From contig JBLWWK010000001.1 in NCBI GenBank assembly GCA_048267965.1, positions 660,771 to 724,770 on the forward strand: a stretch of DNA of 64,000 nt, read 5' to 3'. Origin of the DNA: GCA-2705995 sp048267965. GTDB taxonomy: Bacteria > Bacteroidota > Bacteroidia > Flavobacteriales_G > Salibacteraceae. The notes under the pieces are model-generated. The model was not told the origin of the DNA. It did no database searches and saw only the letters and a program-made list of their open reading frames with translations. Below, piece by piece: positions 32,640 to 40,605 of the stretch. Every line of letters starts with the position of its first letter. Within the stretch, counting starts at the first letter, position 1. The translations under genes were made by a program, and so were the position numbers.

Positions 32640-33476
32640 ATTAAATCTACAACTGTCTTTCTTGGTTAGGAGTGGGGAAACGCAGGTAAACTAAGGCGAA
32701 GCCGATTTCGCGAGCCGCCTGCGAGCGGAGCAAGGGTGGTGTAGGAAAAAGCCTGAATCCCTTTAGGGTGAAGGCGACCTACGCCTATGTAGGAACTACA
32801 CAGGGCTGGCGTGATTTTTTGCAACCGTGTCGGGAAAGGCAAGTGTAGTGAACGAATTGAAAGGAATGACGAGGCACAAGGAATGAATTGAAATGAGTGA
32901 ACTGCTCTTGTGAGCGGAGGTGAAAGGGGCTAAGTTGAAGGAGTGGATTGAAAAGAATCGACTGAAACGCAGCGCCTGTAGCCGTGGAGGTAAGCAAAAA
33001 GCATGACAGCCCGATTAGCCCGCAGCGACCCGCAGGCGAGCAAAACAACAAGCAGCGATAGCCCCCCAATTAAAGAACTGTGAGTTTAGCGAACACCTAA
33101 ATCGGGGTTTGGGGGGATAGAAAAGCTGCGAATGAGGATTGAGTGGAATGTGTGAAACAAAACAAATGAACGACTTGAAGTGAGCACCCACTGGAGCGCA
33201 AACTGAAAGGTAGTGAATGGTATATGCAAGGGCGACCGTAGGGAGTGCATTTACCCTTGCAGATATGTTTTTGTGAAACTAAATGGAGCGATTGACGAAT
33301 ACCGCTTTACCTGCGTTTGGGTTGTGCGTTGGCAAAAAGCAAGTGTAGCACGGTATGGAATGTAGCCTTGCGGAATGGAATAGCGGGCTTCTCTTGCTGT
33401 GCGGTGTTGAAGGTTGGTAAATGGAATGAGGCACGAATGAAATGCACCTACCGTAAGCACATGGCCGTGGGAGGGA
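32640..33476. other. Long non-coding stretch of the island, with nested hairpin
   Basis: This 837-bp stretch has no convincing gene in any frame, yet differs from other gaps: it is G-rich and purine-rich on the plus strand, with many GGAATG/GAATGAA-like words. A nested stem is present at 33062-33116: CCCCCCAA pairs with TTGGGGGG, and inside it TTTAG pairs with CTAAA around a seven-base loop. It could be a structured RNA, an origin or transfer site, or a remnant. The short frames inside it look random. Confidence 0.55.
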
Positions 33477-34283
33477 TTACTTTGCTAATTTAAGTATTCG
33501 GAAAGCACCCCGAATGACTATCAAAAAGACTATTGAACCAATTGCAAGGTCAGGAATCTGACTGCTGGTAAAATAGACAAGTGTACCTGCTGTAATTACT
33601 CCAATATTTATAATAATATCATTGGAAGTAAAAATCGCTGAAGCCTGCATGTGAGCTTCTTTGCTTTTGGATTTTTGAATAAGATATAGCGAAAGACCAT
33701 TGGCTATTAAGGCAAGAAATGAGATTACAATCATGGTTTGAAATACAGGCATTTCTTCCGATCCTATAAAACGTCTTATCACTTCAATTAATCCTATTAG
33801 GGCTAGGAGTAATTGAAAATATCCACTCCATTTCGCAACGTTCTTTTTGCGGATAGCAGATTGCCCCACTGCCATTAAACTGAGCGCATATACAATTGAA
33901 TCAGCCAACATATCTAATGAATCAGCCACTAAACCCATTGACCTAGAAAACCAACCAAAAAGTATCTCAATTACAAAAAATGATAAGTTAATTAATAGTA
34001 CTGCCCATAGTAGTTTTCGCTCTTTTTTGGAGTCTTTAGAGTAGTTTATTGACTCTGTCGTTTTTGATTCGGAAACCAACTTTGTATCCAATTTCAGCTC
34101 TTCTAGCAGATTCAATATTTCAGTTGAATTGCCAAGGTGCATTACAGTTAGTTTTCTGTCTTGAATTTCAAAATCAAGTTGCTGTATGGAATCATAATCG
34201 GATAGCTTCATACGAATCATTTGCTCTTCCGAAGGGCAGTCCATTTTAGAAATGTGGAATATTGCTTTTCGCATCAAATCCAT
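33477..34283 (-). CDS. Cation diffusion facilitator transporter with N-terminal HMA-like domain
   Basis: The first 70 residues resemble a heavy-metal domain (H-I-S-K-M-D-C-P-S-E-E-Q) in which the second cysteine of C-x-x-C is lost. Residues ~88-268 form a six-helix CDF transporter: L-V-A-D-S-L-D-M-L-A-D-S-I-V in helix 2 has the aspartates of the metal site, and A-S-A-I-F-T-S-N-D-I-I-I-N in helix 5 has the S-x-x-x-D pair. It should export a divalent cation by exchange. Starts at 34283 or 34274 are possible; the second overlaps the upstream stop as TGATG. Confidence 0.87.
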   Translation of the reverse strand: MDLMRKAIFHISKMDCPSEEQMIRMKLSDYDSIQQLDFEIQDRKLTVMHLGNSTEILNLLEELKLDTKLVSESKTTESINYSKDSKKERKLLWAVLLINLSFFVIEILFGWFSRSMGLVADSLDMLADSIVYALSLMAVGQSAIRKKNVAKWSGYFQLLLALIGLIEVIRRFIGSEEMPVFQTMIVISFLALIANGLSLYLIQKSKSKEAHMQASAIFTSNDIIINIGVITAGTLVYFTSSQIPDLAIGSIVFLIVIRGAFRILKLAK

Positions 34284-34873
34284 CGTCTCACACTGTTTTT
34301 ATATGCTTGATATGCTTCACCATGTGTTTCAAGTAGGTACACTTCTTCTAATCTTACTTGGACTTGTACGGTTATTAAGATCACTACTACCAATGTAAAG
34401 CTCAGGGTGTTTGGAAGAATTAGGAAAATGCCAATGTAAAATACCACTACGCCTAGGAATACTGGATTTCTTGAGATAGTAAATATCCCTTTATCAACTA
34501 ATTCAGTCTTTTCGTCATAGTCTATTCCAATACGCCAAGAATCTGACATTTGAACTTGAGCGATTAATGTCCAAAGAAATGAGATTAGCAGGAGGGCTAT
34601 ACCGACCATTTGTATTGAGTCCTGTGATAAAAAAGTGATAGGATTCAAAAACTGATAAACAGCTGGTAGGTAGGAGTAGCAGACAATTGTTATAGCCATA
34701 AAAAGAACGGCCATTTTGTAAATGAAACCGAGGTAGTCATGTGCTTTCTCGGTTGAACTGAAAACAAAAGGATTAACACCCGATTGCCGCCATACTATGA
34801 TTGAGCTAAGCACAAAGACTATGAGCAAATACGCAACGGTGATAATTGGAGTTATGATTTGGTAAAAGTCCAT
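34274..34873 (-). CDS. Isoprenylcysteine carboxyl methyltransferase family membrane protein
   Basis: The 199-residue protein has five hydrophobic helices and the C-terminal ICMT/PEMT signature: D-K-G-I-F-T-I-S-R-N-P-V-F-L-G near residue 139, followed by E-E-V-Y-L-L-E-T-H-G-E-A-Y-Q-A-Y near 178. The family uses S-adenosylmethionine; bacterial members near metal transporters have no proven substrate. It sits between a TonB receptor and a CDF transporter, with 3-bp and overlapping junctions, so all three share one transcript. Confidence 0.87.
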   Translation of the reverse strand: MDFYQIITPIITVAYLLIVFVLSSIIVWRQSGVNPFVFSSTEKAHDYLGFIYKMAVLFMAITIVCYSYLPAVYQFLNPITFLSQDSIQMVGIALLLISFLWTLIAQVQMSDSWRIGIDYDEKTELVDKGIFTISRNPVFLGVVVFYIGIFLILPNTLSFTLVVVILITVQVQVRLEEVYLLETHGEAYQAYKNSVRRWI

Positions 34874-34876
34874 GAT

Positions 34877-37045
34877 TTAGAAAATGTTAATCTTCACACC
34901 ACCATTAAATACAAAGCCTGGAGTGGGTGCCCATATATCATTAAAGGTTGGATTGGAAATTGGAGCATTTACAAGTGGTTCAAAATTGGTTTGTATTGCA
35001 TTGGTGAAATTCTCGAAGTTGGCAAATAAGGTAATGTGTTCAAAGTGCTTCATCACCATAAAACCCATTGTCCAATAGTCAGGTTTTTGATCAAAGCTGT
35101 TATCAAATTGCTGGCCTGTGTAGTAGAGTTCGTAGCCAACTGACCAATTGTCTTCTAATTCATACATCAGAATGAAACCTGCCATACTCTCAGGGGTTAA
35201 GGGCTGCTGCTTATTTATATTGTCGTATTTCAGTTGTGTGTTGGTATAGGTGTAATACATAAATAATTTAAAGTCTTCGTATGTGGTTCTAATCGAAGTT
35301 TCAAAACCTAAACTTTGAATTGGGCCATCGGCATTTTCATAAAAGTATGTGCTGCTTGGTACATCTTCTCTTAGGACTAATGCTTGGTTGAGCTGCGTGA
35401 AAAAGAAGAGTTGGTTAATGGCAAAAGTGAATTTGTCTAGTACAATAGTTTTATAGTTGAAGTCAATATTTCCACCAATGGAGGTTTCGGGATTGAGTGA
35501 ACTTGTGCTAATCGGTGCTATATCTCTATAATAAATACGCTCCGCATCTTCTGTAAATAGCGTTGGAAGTTTATAACCCATTGCACCGCTTATCCTTGAA
35601 GAAAACTTATTACTGTGCTTGTAAAGTAGAGCAAGTCTTGGCAGCACAAAAGGGCCATGCTCAATGTTGTAATCTGTACGCAAACCACCTTCAAAAACAA
35701 ACCTTTCACCTAAGTTCCTGGTGTTCTGAATAAAAGCACCAAACGTATTGAATGTGTAATCCTGAGCGCCAAGGCTATCAGGATTGTTGTCTGTAAAAGA
35801 TTCGTAATAATGATTCACTCCTAAGTGCCATTCATTTTCATCTGATTTGTCCAGTTTTAGAAATGCTTCTGAAAAACTGGATAGCTGCTGTCCGTCAAAT
35901 AGATAATCGGGAATAGTTAATTCACGGTTGAACAGGCTAATATTGTTTTTTAATATTATCTCACGGTTATCTTTCCGGTTCTTCAAAAGAAATTGAGAAT
36001 TATACCTTTCGGATTTATTTACCTCCGTAAAGACATTTTCTATCTCGGGATTGCCGTCAATCACTTTCATATCTCCACCTGTTCTTTCATCAAGGGTTGC
36101 ACCTACACCAAGCGAAACTTCTGTGTTGTTGTTGGGATAATAAAATAATCGTGGATTTAGAGTGAGAGACTGTGATTGAGGCATGTTCGAGAAACCATCA
36201 TCATCTGGATCGTACGCTATTTGATTGTTTCCCGACCCATACATGGTTAGTCCCAACTTTCCATACTTCTGGGCATAGAAGATATTTCCTGTAGTTCCCA
36301 ATGCGCTTGTTTGGTCAATCATTATGGTAAGTTCAGGTTCTTCTTCTGGGGTTTTGGAAACCAAGTTTACTATACCTGCAATGGCTCCACCCCCGTAGAG
36401 TGTTGAATTTCCACCTTTAATGATTTCAAACTGCTTTAAGTCAAGTGGCGGGATCTGTAAGATTGATAGCCCACCTGCAAAGCCGCCATATATCGGTGCT
36501 CCATCACGGAGCATTTGGGTATATCTACCGTCAAGTCCCTGAATACGTATGTTCATGTTTCCTGAACTCAAAGAGGTTTGTTGCATCATTATACCTGGAG
36601 ACTCTCTAAGTACCATGCTTATGTTACTTGAGTTCATTGCTGCTTTCTCTCCAAGTTCTTCTAAGGTTACAGCTTCTATACGTGTTGGAATGGTCTCTAT
36701 TGTTCTTGAAGAACGTGTAGCAGACACAATTACTTCTTCAAGCTCTTCACCGGATTCCATGACAATAACAATCGTTTGACCATCAGATTTAGGAAAAAGT
36801 AGTGTTTTGGATTGCGGTTCATACCCTACATAACTTATAAAAAAGTTGATTGAGCCGTTGGGAATATTTTGAAAGTGATACTTGCCTTCCGCATTTGTTG
36901 TACCACCATTTGTCGTTCCATCAATAACAATAGTTGCTCCAATGAGGCTTTCACCTTCTTCATCATTTACCTGAAAGTAAATGTTGTTTTGTGCAATAGC
37001 AGATACGCTAAATAGAATGAAAAGTGATAGAAATGCGTGCTTCAT
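34877..37045 (-). CDS. TonB-dependent receptor (metal-module)
   Basis: The ATG at 37045 gives a 722-residue protein with a signal peptide (A-F-L-S-L-F-I-L-F-S-V-S-A-I-A-Q). A carboxypeptidase-regulatory-like domain (A-T-I-V-I-D-G-T-T-N-G-G) fills residues ~20-95. The plug has the TonB box-like E-E-V-I-V-S-A-T-R and F-E-I-I-K-G-G-N-S-T-L-Y-G-G-G-A-I-A-G, and a barrel follows. It resembles CirA/FhuE-like receptors of Bacteroidota. Position with a CDF transporter and a Fur regulator suggests a metal chelate such as zinc or iron; the ligand is not visible. Confidence 0.9.
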   Translation of the reverse strand: MKHAFLSLFILFSVSAIAQNNIYFQVNDEEGESLIGATIVIDGTTNGGTTNAEGKYHFQNIPNGSINFFISYVGYEPQSKTLLFPKSDGQTIVIVMESGEELEEVIVSATRSSRTIETIPTRIEAVTLEELGEKAAMNSSNISMVLRESPGIMMQQTSLSSGNMNIRIQGLDGRYTQMLRDGAPIYGGFAGGLSILQIPPLDLKQFEIIKGGNSTLYGGGAIAGIVNLVSKTPEEEPELTIMIDQTSALGTTGNIFYAQKYGKLGLTMYGSGNNQIAYDPDDDGFSNMPQSQSLTLNPRLFYYPNNNTEVSLGVGATLDERTGGDMKVIDGNPEIENVFTEVNKSERYNSQFLLKNRKDNREIILKNNISLFNRELTIPDYLFDGQQLSSFSEAFLKLDKSDENEWHLGVNHYYESFTDNNPDSLGAQDYTFNTFGAFIQNTRNLGERFVFEGGLRTDYNIEHGPFVLPRLALLYKHSNKFSSRISGAMGYKLPTLFTEDAERIYYRDIAPISTSSLNPETSIGGNIDFNYKTIVLDKFTFAINQLFFFTQLNQALVLREDVPSSTYFYENADGPIQSLGFETSIRTTYEDFKLFMYYTYTNTQLKYDNINKQQPLTPESMAGFILMYELEDNWSVGYELYYTGQQFDNSFDQKPDYWTMGFMVMKHFEHITLFANFENFTNAIQTNFEPLVNAPISNPTFNDIWAPTPGFVFNGGVKINIF

Positions 37046-37105
37046 GTTCAAGTTTTAATTCGAACACAAAGCAAGCTATTAAGGAGTGCAATGCCATTGC
37101 AAAGT

Positions 37106-37516
37106 TTAGGTACATGTAGAACAAATGCCTTCAATCAGATAATTAGCAAAGTTTGCTCTAAATCCATTTGGTAAATTCGGAGTTGCGATAGGGGTATCCT
37201 TTAGGCAATAGGTTTTCTCGCATTTAGTACACAAGAAATGAATGTGGTTATCTTCCAAACTGCAAATACAGTCATCATCACAAAGCGCATATTTGATTGC
37301 TCCACTACCGTCATTGATTCTGTGTACCAAGTAGTTTTCTTGAAATGTTTTGAGCGTTCGGAATATGGTTGACTTATCAGCATTTTCGAAAAGCACTTCT
37401 AGTTCATTCAAACTTAATGCGCGATTTTGCTCCATTAAGTATTGTAAAACCAAAAGGCGCATGGCTGTTGGTTTAATAGATTTTTTTCTAAGTTTTTCTT
37501 CTTGTAAGGTGCTCAT
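37106..37516 (-). CDS. Fur family transcriptional regulator
   Basis: The 136-residue protein starts at ATG 37516. It has a winged helix (P-T-A-M-R-L-L-V-L-Q-Y-L, A-D-K-S-T-I-F-R-T-L-K-T-F) and a metal-binding half with H-I-H-F-L-C-T-K-C near residue 91 and a C-terminal C-S-T-C. The histidine-cysteine set fits zinc-containing Fur/Zur/PerR members. It should repress metal-uptake genes, with the adjacent TonB-receptor operon as the obvious target. Its start overlaps the stop of the duplicated Argonaute tail. Confidence 0.9.
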   Translation of the reverse strand: MSTLQEEKLRKKSIKPTAMRLLVLQYLMEQNRALSLNELEVLFENADKSTIFRTLKTFQENYLVHRINDGSGAIKYALCDDDCICSLEDNHIHFLCTKCEKTYCLKDTPIATPNLPNGFRANFANYLIEGICSTCT

Positions 37517-37569
37517 AAAAACCAAAGATTCGTTTTACCATATTCGGGAATGTCGTTTGCGTTGAAATG
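37513..37569 (-). repeat. Duplicated 3' end of the ago gene (scar copy)
   Basis: Bases 37513-37569 match 48848-48904, the end of the Argonaute gene, at 56 of 57 positions. The copy still encodes the last 18 residues and stop codon of Ago (H-F-N-A-N-D-I-P-E-Y-G-K-T-N-L-W-F-L) and is fused by an ATGA overlap to the Fur gene. Nothing upstream of those codons is Ago-like. The two copies frame the copper module. Confidence 0.95.
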
Positions 37570-37645
37570 CCCCTACTGAAACGACATGGGCGTAGAAAGG
37601 GTTTAATACCCCAAGCATTACACTTGAGGCATTAATTGAACCTAG

Positions 37646-38164
37646 TTACAATTCTTCTTTTACACTTCCACAATGCAACATTTTATCACCAAAATAGGGA
37701 TTGTTCACTTCTTTTTCGGCACTGAGCCAATAGGCACCTTCGTTGTTGAATGCCATCGGACAATACTGCTTATATAGCTTTTGATCATTTACATTAGTTT
37801 CTTTTACCCATTTGTAAACATTTTCTGACAAGCTGTTGAAATGATCTCGCTGAGTCTTGACATCTTTTGTTTCAGCGATCAGTTTGGCGTTAAGCAGGAT
37901 AATTTTCATCAAATCAGTTCGTTCGCTGCCGATTCCGTTCATGAGTTTTTTTGCGGCTTTGCTCGCTGCTTCACTATCGGTTTGCACGAGGGCATCCTTT
38001 ATTTCAAGGTAGTGGTCTAATATTTCAGAAGCTTTCGCATCAGTACTAGATAATCTTTCAGTTTTGTTTTTTGTATCACTAGTCCCTGAGCTCTCACAGG
38101 AAGATAGGAATATTAAACATCCAAGTGCGATGGTTGGGATAAATAGAGTTTTGAGTATTCTCAT
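37646..38164 (-). CDS. DUF3347 domain lipoprotein (copper module)
   Basis: The 172-residue protein has a lipoprotein signal (L-G-C-L-I-F-L-S-S-C). The DUF3347 domain spans residues ~45-170, with helical H-Y-L-E-I-K-D-A-L-V and the end motif Y-C-P-M-A-F-N-N-E-G-A-Y-W-L-S, then N-P-Y-F-G-D-K-M-L-H-C-G. The Met/Cys/His residues suggest copper binding. The same domain forms the C-terminus of the nearby CusB adaptor. It is probably a periplasmic or surface copper-binding partner. Confidence 0.87.
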   Translation of the reverse strand: MRILKTLFIPTIALGCLIFLSSCESSGTSDTKNKTERLSSTDAKASEILDHYLEIKDALVQTDSEAASKAAKKLMNGIGSERTDLMKIILLNAKLIAETKDVKTQRDHFNSLSENVYKWVKETNVNDQKLYKQYCPMAFNNEGAYWLSAEKEVNNPYFGDKMLHCGSVKEEL

Positions 38165-38236
38165 TTTGTTGAATTTTAGAATTTTGATTAAGAAAAATTT
38201 GATGTGTTTGTATTTCGGTACTTGCTTGATTTTAAG

Positions 38237-38800
38237 TTAATTATTTAGGTTTCGAGTTTCTTCTTCAAGTGAACCTTTGAATTGCGGCAGGGGTCGTTTC
38301 ATTTTTTCTTCTTCAGATAGAACCACACCGTTTTCTTTGATATCGTTGATTAGCCACTCCATTTCCATGATTTCTCTTCGTTGAGCTTTGACAATTTCAT
38401 CGGCCAGCTCCCTTACTCTTATATCCTTAATTTGGGCTCGCTCGCTCGTAAGTATAGCGATAGAATGATGAGGAATCATCCCTTCCATATAGTCCACACC
38501 AGTAACTGTAACTTGGCTTCTCACCAGACCTATACCCCCAGCAATGAATACGATTCCTAGAAGAATTATGGCAATATTGACGTTGCGTTTTTTATACATA
38601 TTTAGCATAAACAGCAGCATTATTAGAATCATGGAGCCACCCATAATAACGGTCATGAACAAGCGTGTTTCACTAAACCAGAAATGATCAAGAACCTGGT
38701 ATGAGTGGGTATACATTAAAAAAAACATTGCCACCATAGATGTGGCGATCATTGCAAAAAATTTTAGGTAACTACTGTTGTGATTCTCTTGGTTTTCCAT
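38237..38800 (-). CDS. DUF305 domain membrane protein (copper module)
   Basis: The 187-residue protein has three N-terminal membrane helices and then a DUF305 part: V-D-Y-M-E-G-M-I-P-H-H-S-I-A-I-L near residue 107, followed by M-E-M-E-W-L-I near 145. The family has an M-x-x-H-H motif for metal contact and is regularly found with copper efflux genes. The exact role in copper handling is not known. It lies 23 bp after the CusB gene on the same strand. Confidence 0.87.
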   Translation of the reverse strand: MENQENHNSSYLKFFAMIATSMVAMFFLMYTHSYQVLDHFWFSETRLFMTVIMGGSMILIMLLFMLNMYKKRNVNIAIILLGIVFIAGGIGLVRSQVTVTGVDYMEGMIPHHSIAILTSERAQIKDIRVRELADEIVKAQRREIMEMEWLINDIKENGVVLSEEEKMKRPLPQFKGSLEEETRNLNN

Positions 38801-38823
38801 TGCTATTGATTTTTAGTGAATAA

Positions 38824-40605
38824 TTATTTGATTTCTTTCGTTACTTCTCCGCAGGTAAGCATTGACTCTCCGAAGTACGGGTTGCGAATTTCTTTCTCTT
38901 TGCTTAGCCAATCTGCCCCTTTATTAGAATCTGCCATTGGACAATGCTGTATATAAATTGGAGATCTATTGGGTTCAAAAGACTCTGCAATTTCTATCAT
39001 CCCGTTTGAAATATGGATAAAGCTTTCTCGCAGGGAGGCTATGTTTTCTTGGTGTTCAATGTGTTGTAAAGAATTTTTCAGGGAAGATGATAACTCCATC
39101 CAAACAGCATGAGCATCGCCTTTGAAAAGGTTCATATCCACATTAGCAAGTGCAGACTTCAGTGCCAAACTTGATTGCCTTGCTTTTTTGAAATCGTCAG
39201 AAGCAAGGGCGGTTTTAAAGCTAAAATAAGACTCGAAAAGAGGCTCTATGGATTTCTTTGCAGAGGTAGATAAGGAAGTCTTCTTAATGGCAGAGGGCTT
39301 ATTCTCCCTTGGAGAATTTTTTGTGCCACCATGATTATGCCCCGTCATAGCCACCCCGCCTTGAGGGTTCATCATGCTAGGTTTTCCAGCCAATTGAGCT
39401 GCTGCATCAATGCTAAAGGTACCGTGAACTGCAATCTCTTCCCCAGCTTCTAAACCTGACTCAATTACGTAACTATCTCCTAATTCTGGTCCCAACGTAA
39501 CCACACGCATCATAAAACTAACACCTTGTGAGCTCTTTTGCATGACGTAAACAACAGAACGAGTGCCTGTCCACATAACGGCTGATTTAGGTACCGTTAT
39601 TGATTGCTTTTTAGTTGAACTACTTGCTTCCACAATTCCACTGGCAAACATTTCGGGCTTTAGCAATAAGTCGGCATTGCTTCGTTCTACTCTTGCTTTG
39701 GCCACTCTTGTTTTGGGATCTATTACAGGGTCGATGTAGCTGATTGTACCATTGAATGCTTTACCTGGTATTGATTGGATGGTGTATTTGACTTCATCTC
39801 CTTGGTTTATTAAACCCATGTCCGTCTCATAAATATCAAACAATACCCAGACCTTTGTCAAGTCCGCTATTTGATAAATTGGTTCACCTTGTCTTACGTA
39901 ATCTCCAAGGTTGACCATTTTTTCAGTAACATAACCTGATACATCCGCAAGAATAGGAAATGACTCAATAGCCTGACCTGAAGTCAGCACCTGATCTATT
40001 TGCTTTTCAGTGAGCTTCCACTTCTTTAATTTTTCCTTGGCTGCATTGAATAGAGCAGGCTGTGTCGTGGCAATTTTTTGCGCTTCGAGAAGTTCTTCCT
40101 GAGCTGTCACTAATTCGGGCGAATAAAGCCTTGCAATGGTCTGACCTTTTGAAACAACATCTCCTGTAAACGTTACCGCTAGTTCTTCAATACGACCTGA
40201 TACATGGGAAGATTGCGTATGCAGTAATCGTTCATCTGCCTGCACTTTGCCATTCAGTTGAATGGATTTTGTGACACTTCCCTTACCCACCGTGAGCGTT
40301 TGAACCTGTGCCAACTGCATAGCGGTAGCAGACATACTTACTGCCATGGGATCAAGTTCTTCGTTTTGGTCTGACTCCAGCGGTATTAAATCCATCCCAC
40401 AAATAGGGCAATCGCCTGGCTCATCTTTTCTGATTTGTGGATGCATAGAACAGGTCCAGATGGTCTCGGTATCTTTAACAATAGAATGGTCATCTTCGTT
40501 AATAGCGTTCGTATTGGTGCTACCGAATGTCAGCCAGCCAATTAAGATTCCTATTACAAGTGTGCTCAGTGCTAGAATTAGGGTTGTTTTATTCAACTTT
40601 TTCAT
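38824..40605 (-). CDS. cusB: CusB-type efflux adaptor with metal-binding N-terminus and DUF3347 C-terminus
   Basis: The 593-residue protein starts with a membrane anchor. Residues ~49-78 are a heavy-metal-binding domain (W-T-C-S-M-H-P-Q-I, C-P-I-C-G-M-D-L-I-P-L). The adaptor core (~90-400) has lipoyl-type half-sites and a barrel (I-A-D-L-T-K-V-W-V-L-F-D-I-Y-E-T-D). A DUF3347 domain closes the protein with H-C-P-M-A-D-S-N-K-G-A-D-W-L-S. It passes Cu(I)/Ag(I) to the CusA pump. It overlaps the ATPase gene by four bases (ATGA). Confidence 0.92.
   Translation of the reverse strand: MKKLNKTTLILALSTLVIGILIGWLTFGSTNTNAINEDDHSIVKDTETIWTCSMHPQIRKDEPGDCPICGMDLIPLESDQNEELDPMAVSMSATAMQLAQVQTLTVGKGSVTKSIQLNGKVQADERLLHTQSSHVSGRIEELAVTFTGDVVSKGQTIARLYSPELVTAQEELLEAQKIATTQPALFNAAKEKLKKWKLTEKQIDQVLTSGQAIESFPILADVSGYVTEKMVNLGDYVRQGEPIYQIADLTKVWVLFDIYETDMGLINQGDEVKYTIQSIPGKAFNGTISYIDPVIDPKTRVAKARVERSNADLLLKPEMFASGIVEASSSTKKQSITVPKSAVMWTGTRSVVYVMQKSSQGVSFMMRVVTLGPELGDSYVIESGLEAGEEIAVHGTFSIDAAAQLAGKPSMMNPQGGVAMTGHNHGGTKNSPRENKPSAIKKTSLSTSAKKSIEPLFESYFSFKTALASDDFKKARQSSLALKSALANVDMNLFKGDAHAVWMELSSSLKNSLQHIEHQENIASLRESFIHISNGMIEIAESFEPNRSPIYIQHCPMADSNKGADWLSKEKEIRNPYFGESMLTCGEVTKEIK

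Noticed and set aside
32785..33069. 94-codon minus-strand frame in the non-coding stretch
   Set aside because: Composition follows the G-rich plus strand, it has no recognisable motif and no ribosome-binding context; the same stretch has other random frames such as 33251-33460.
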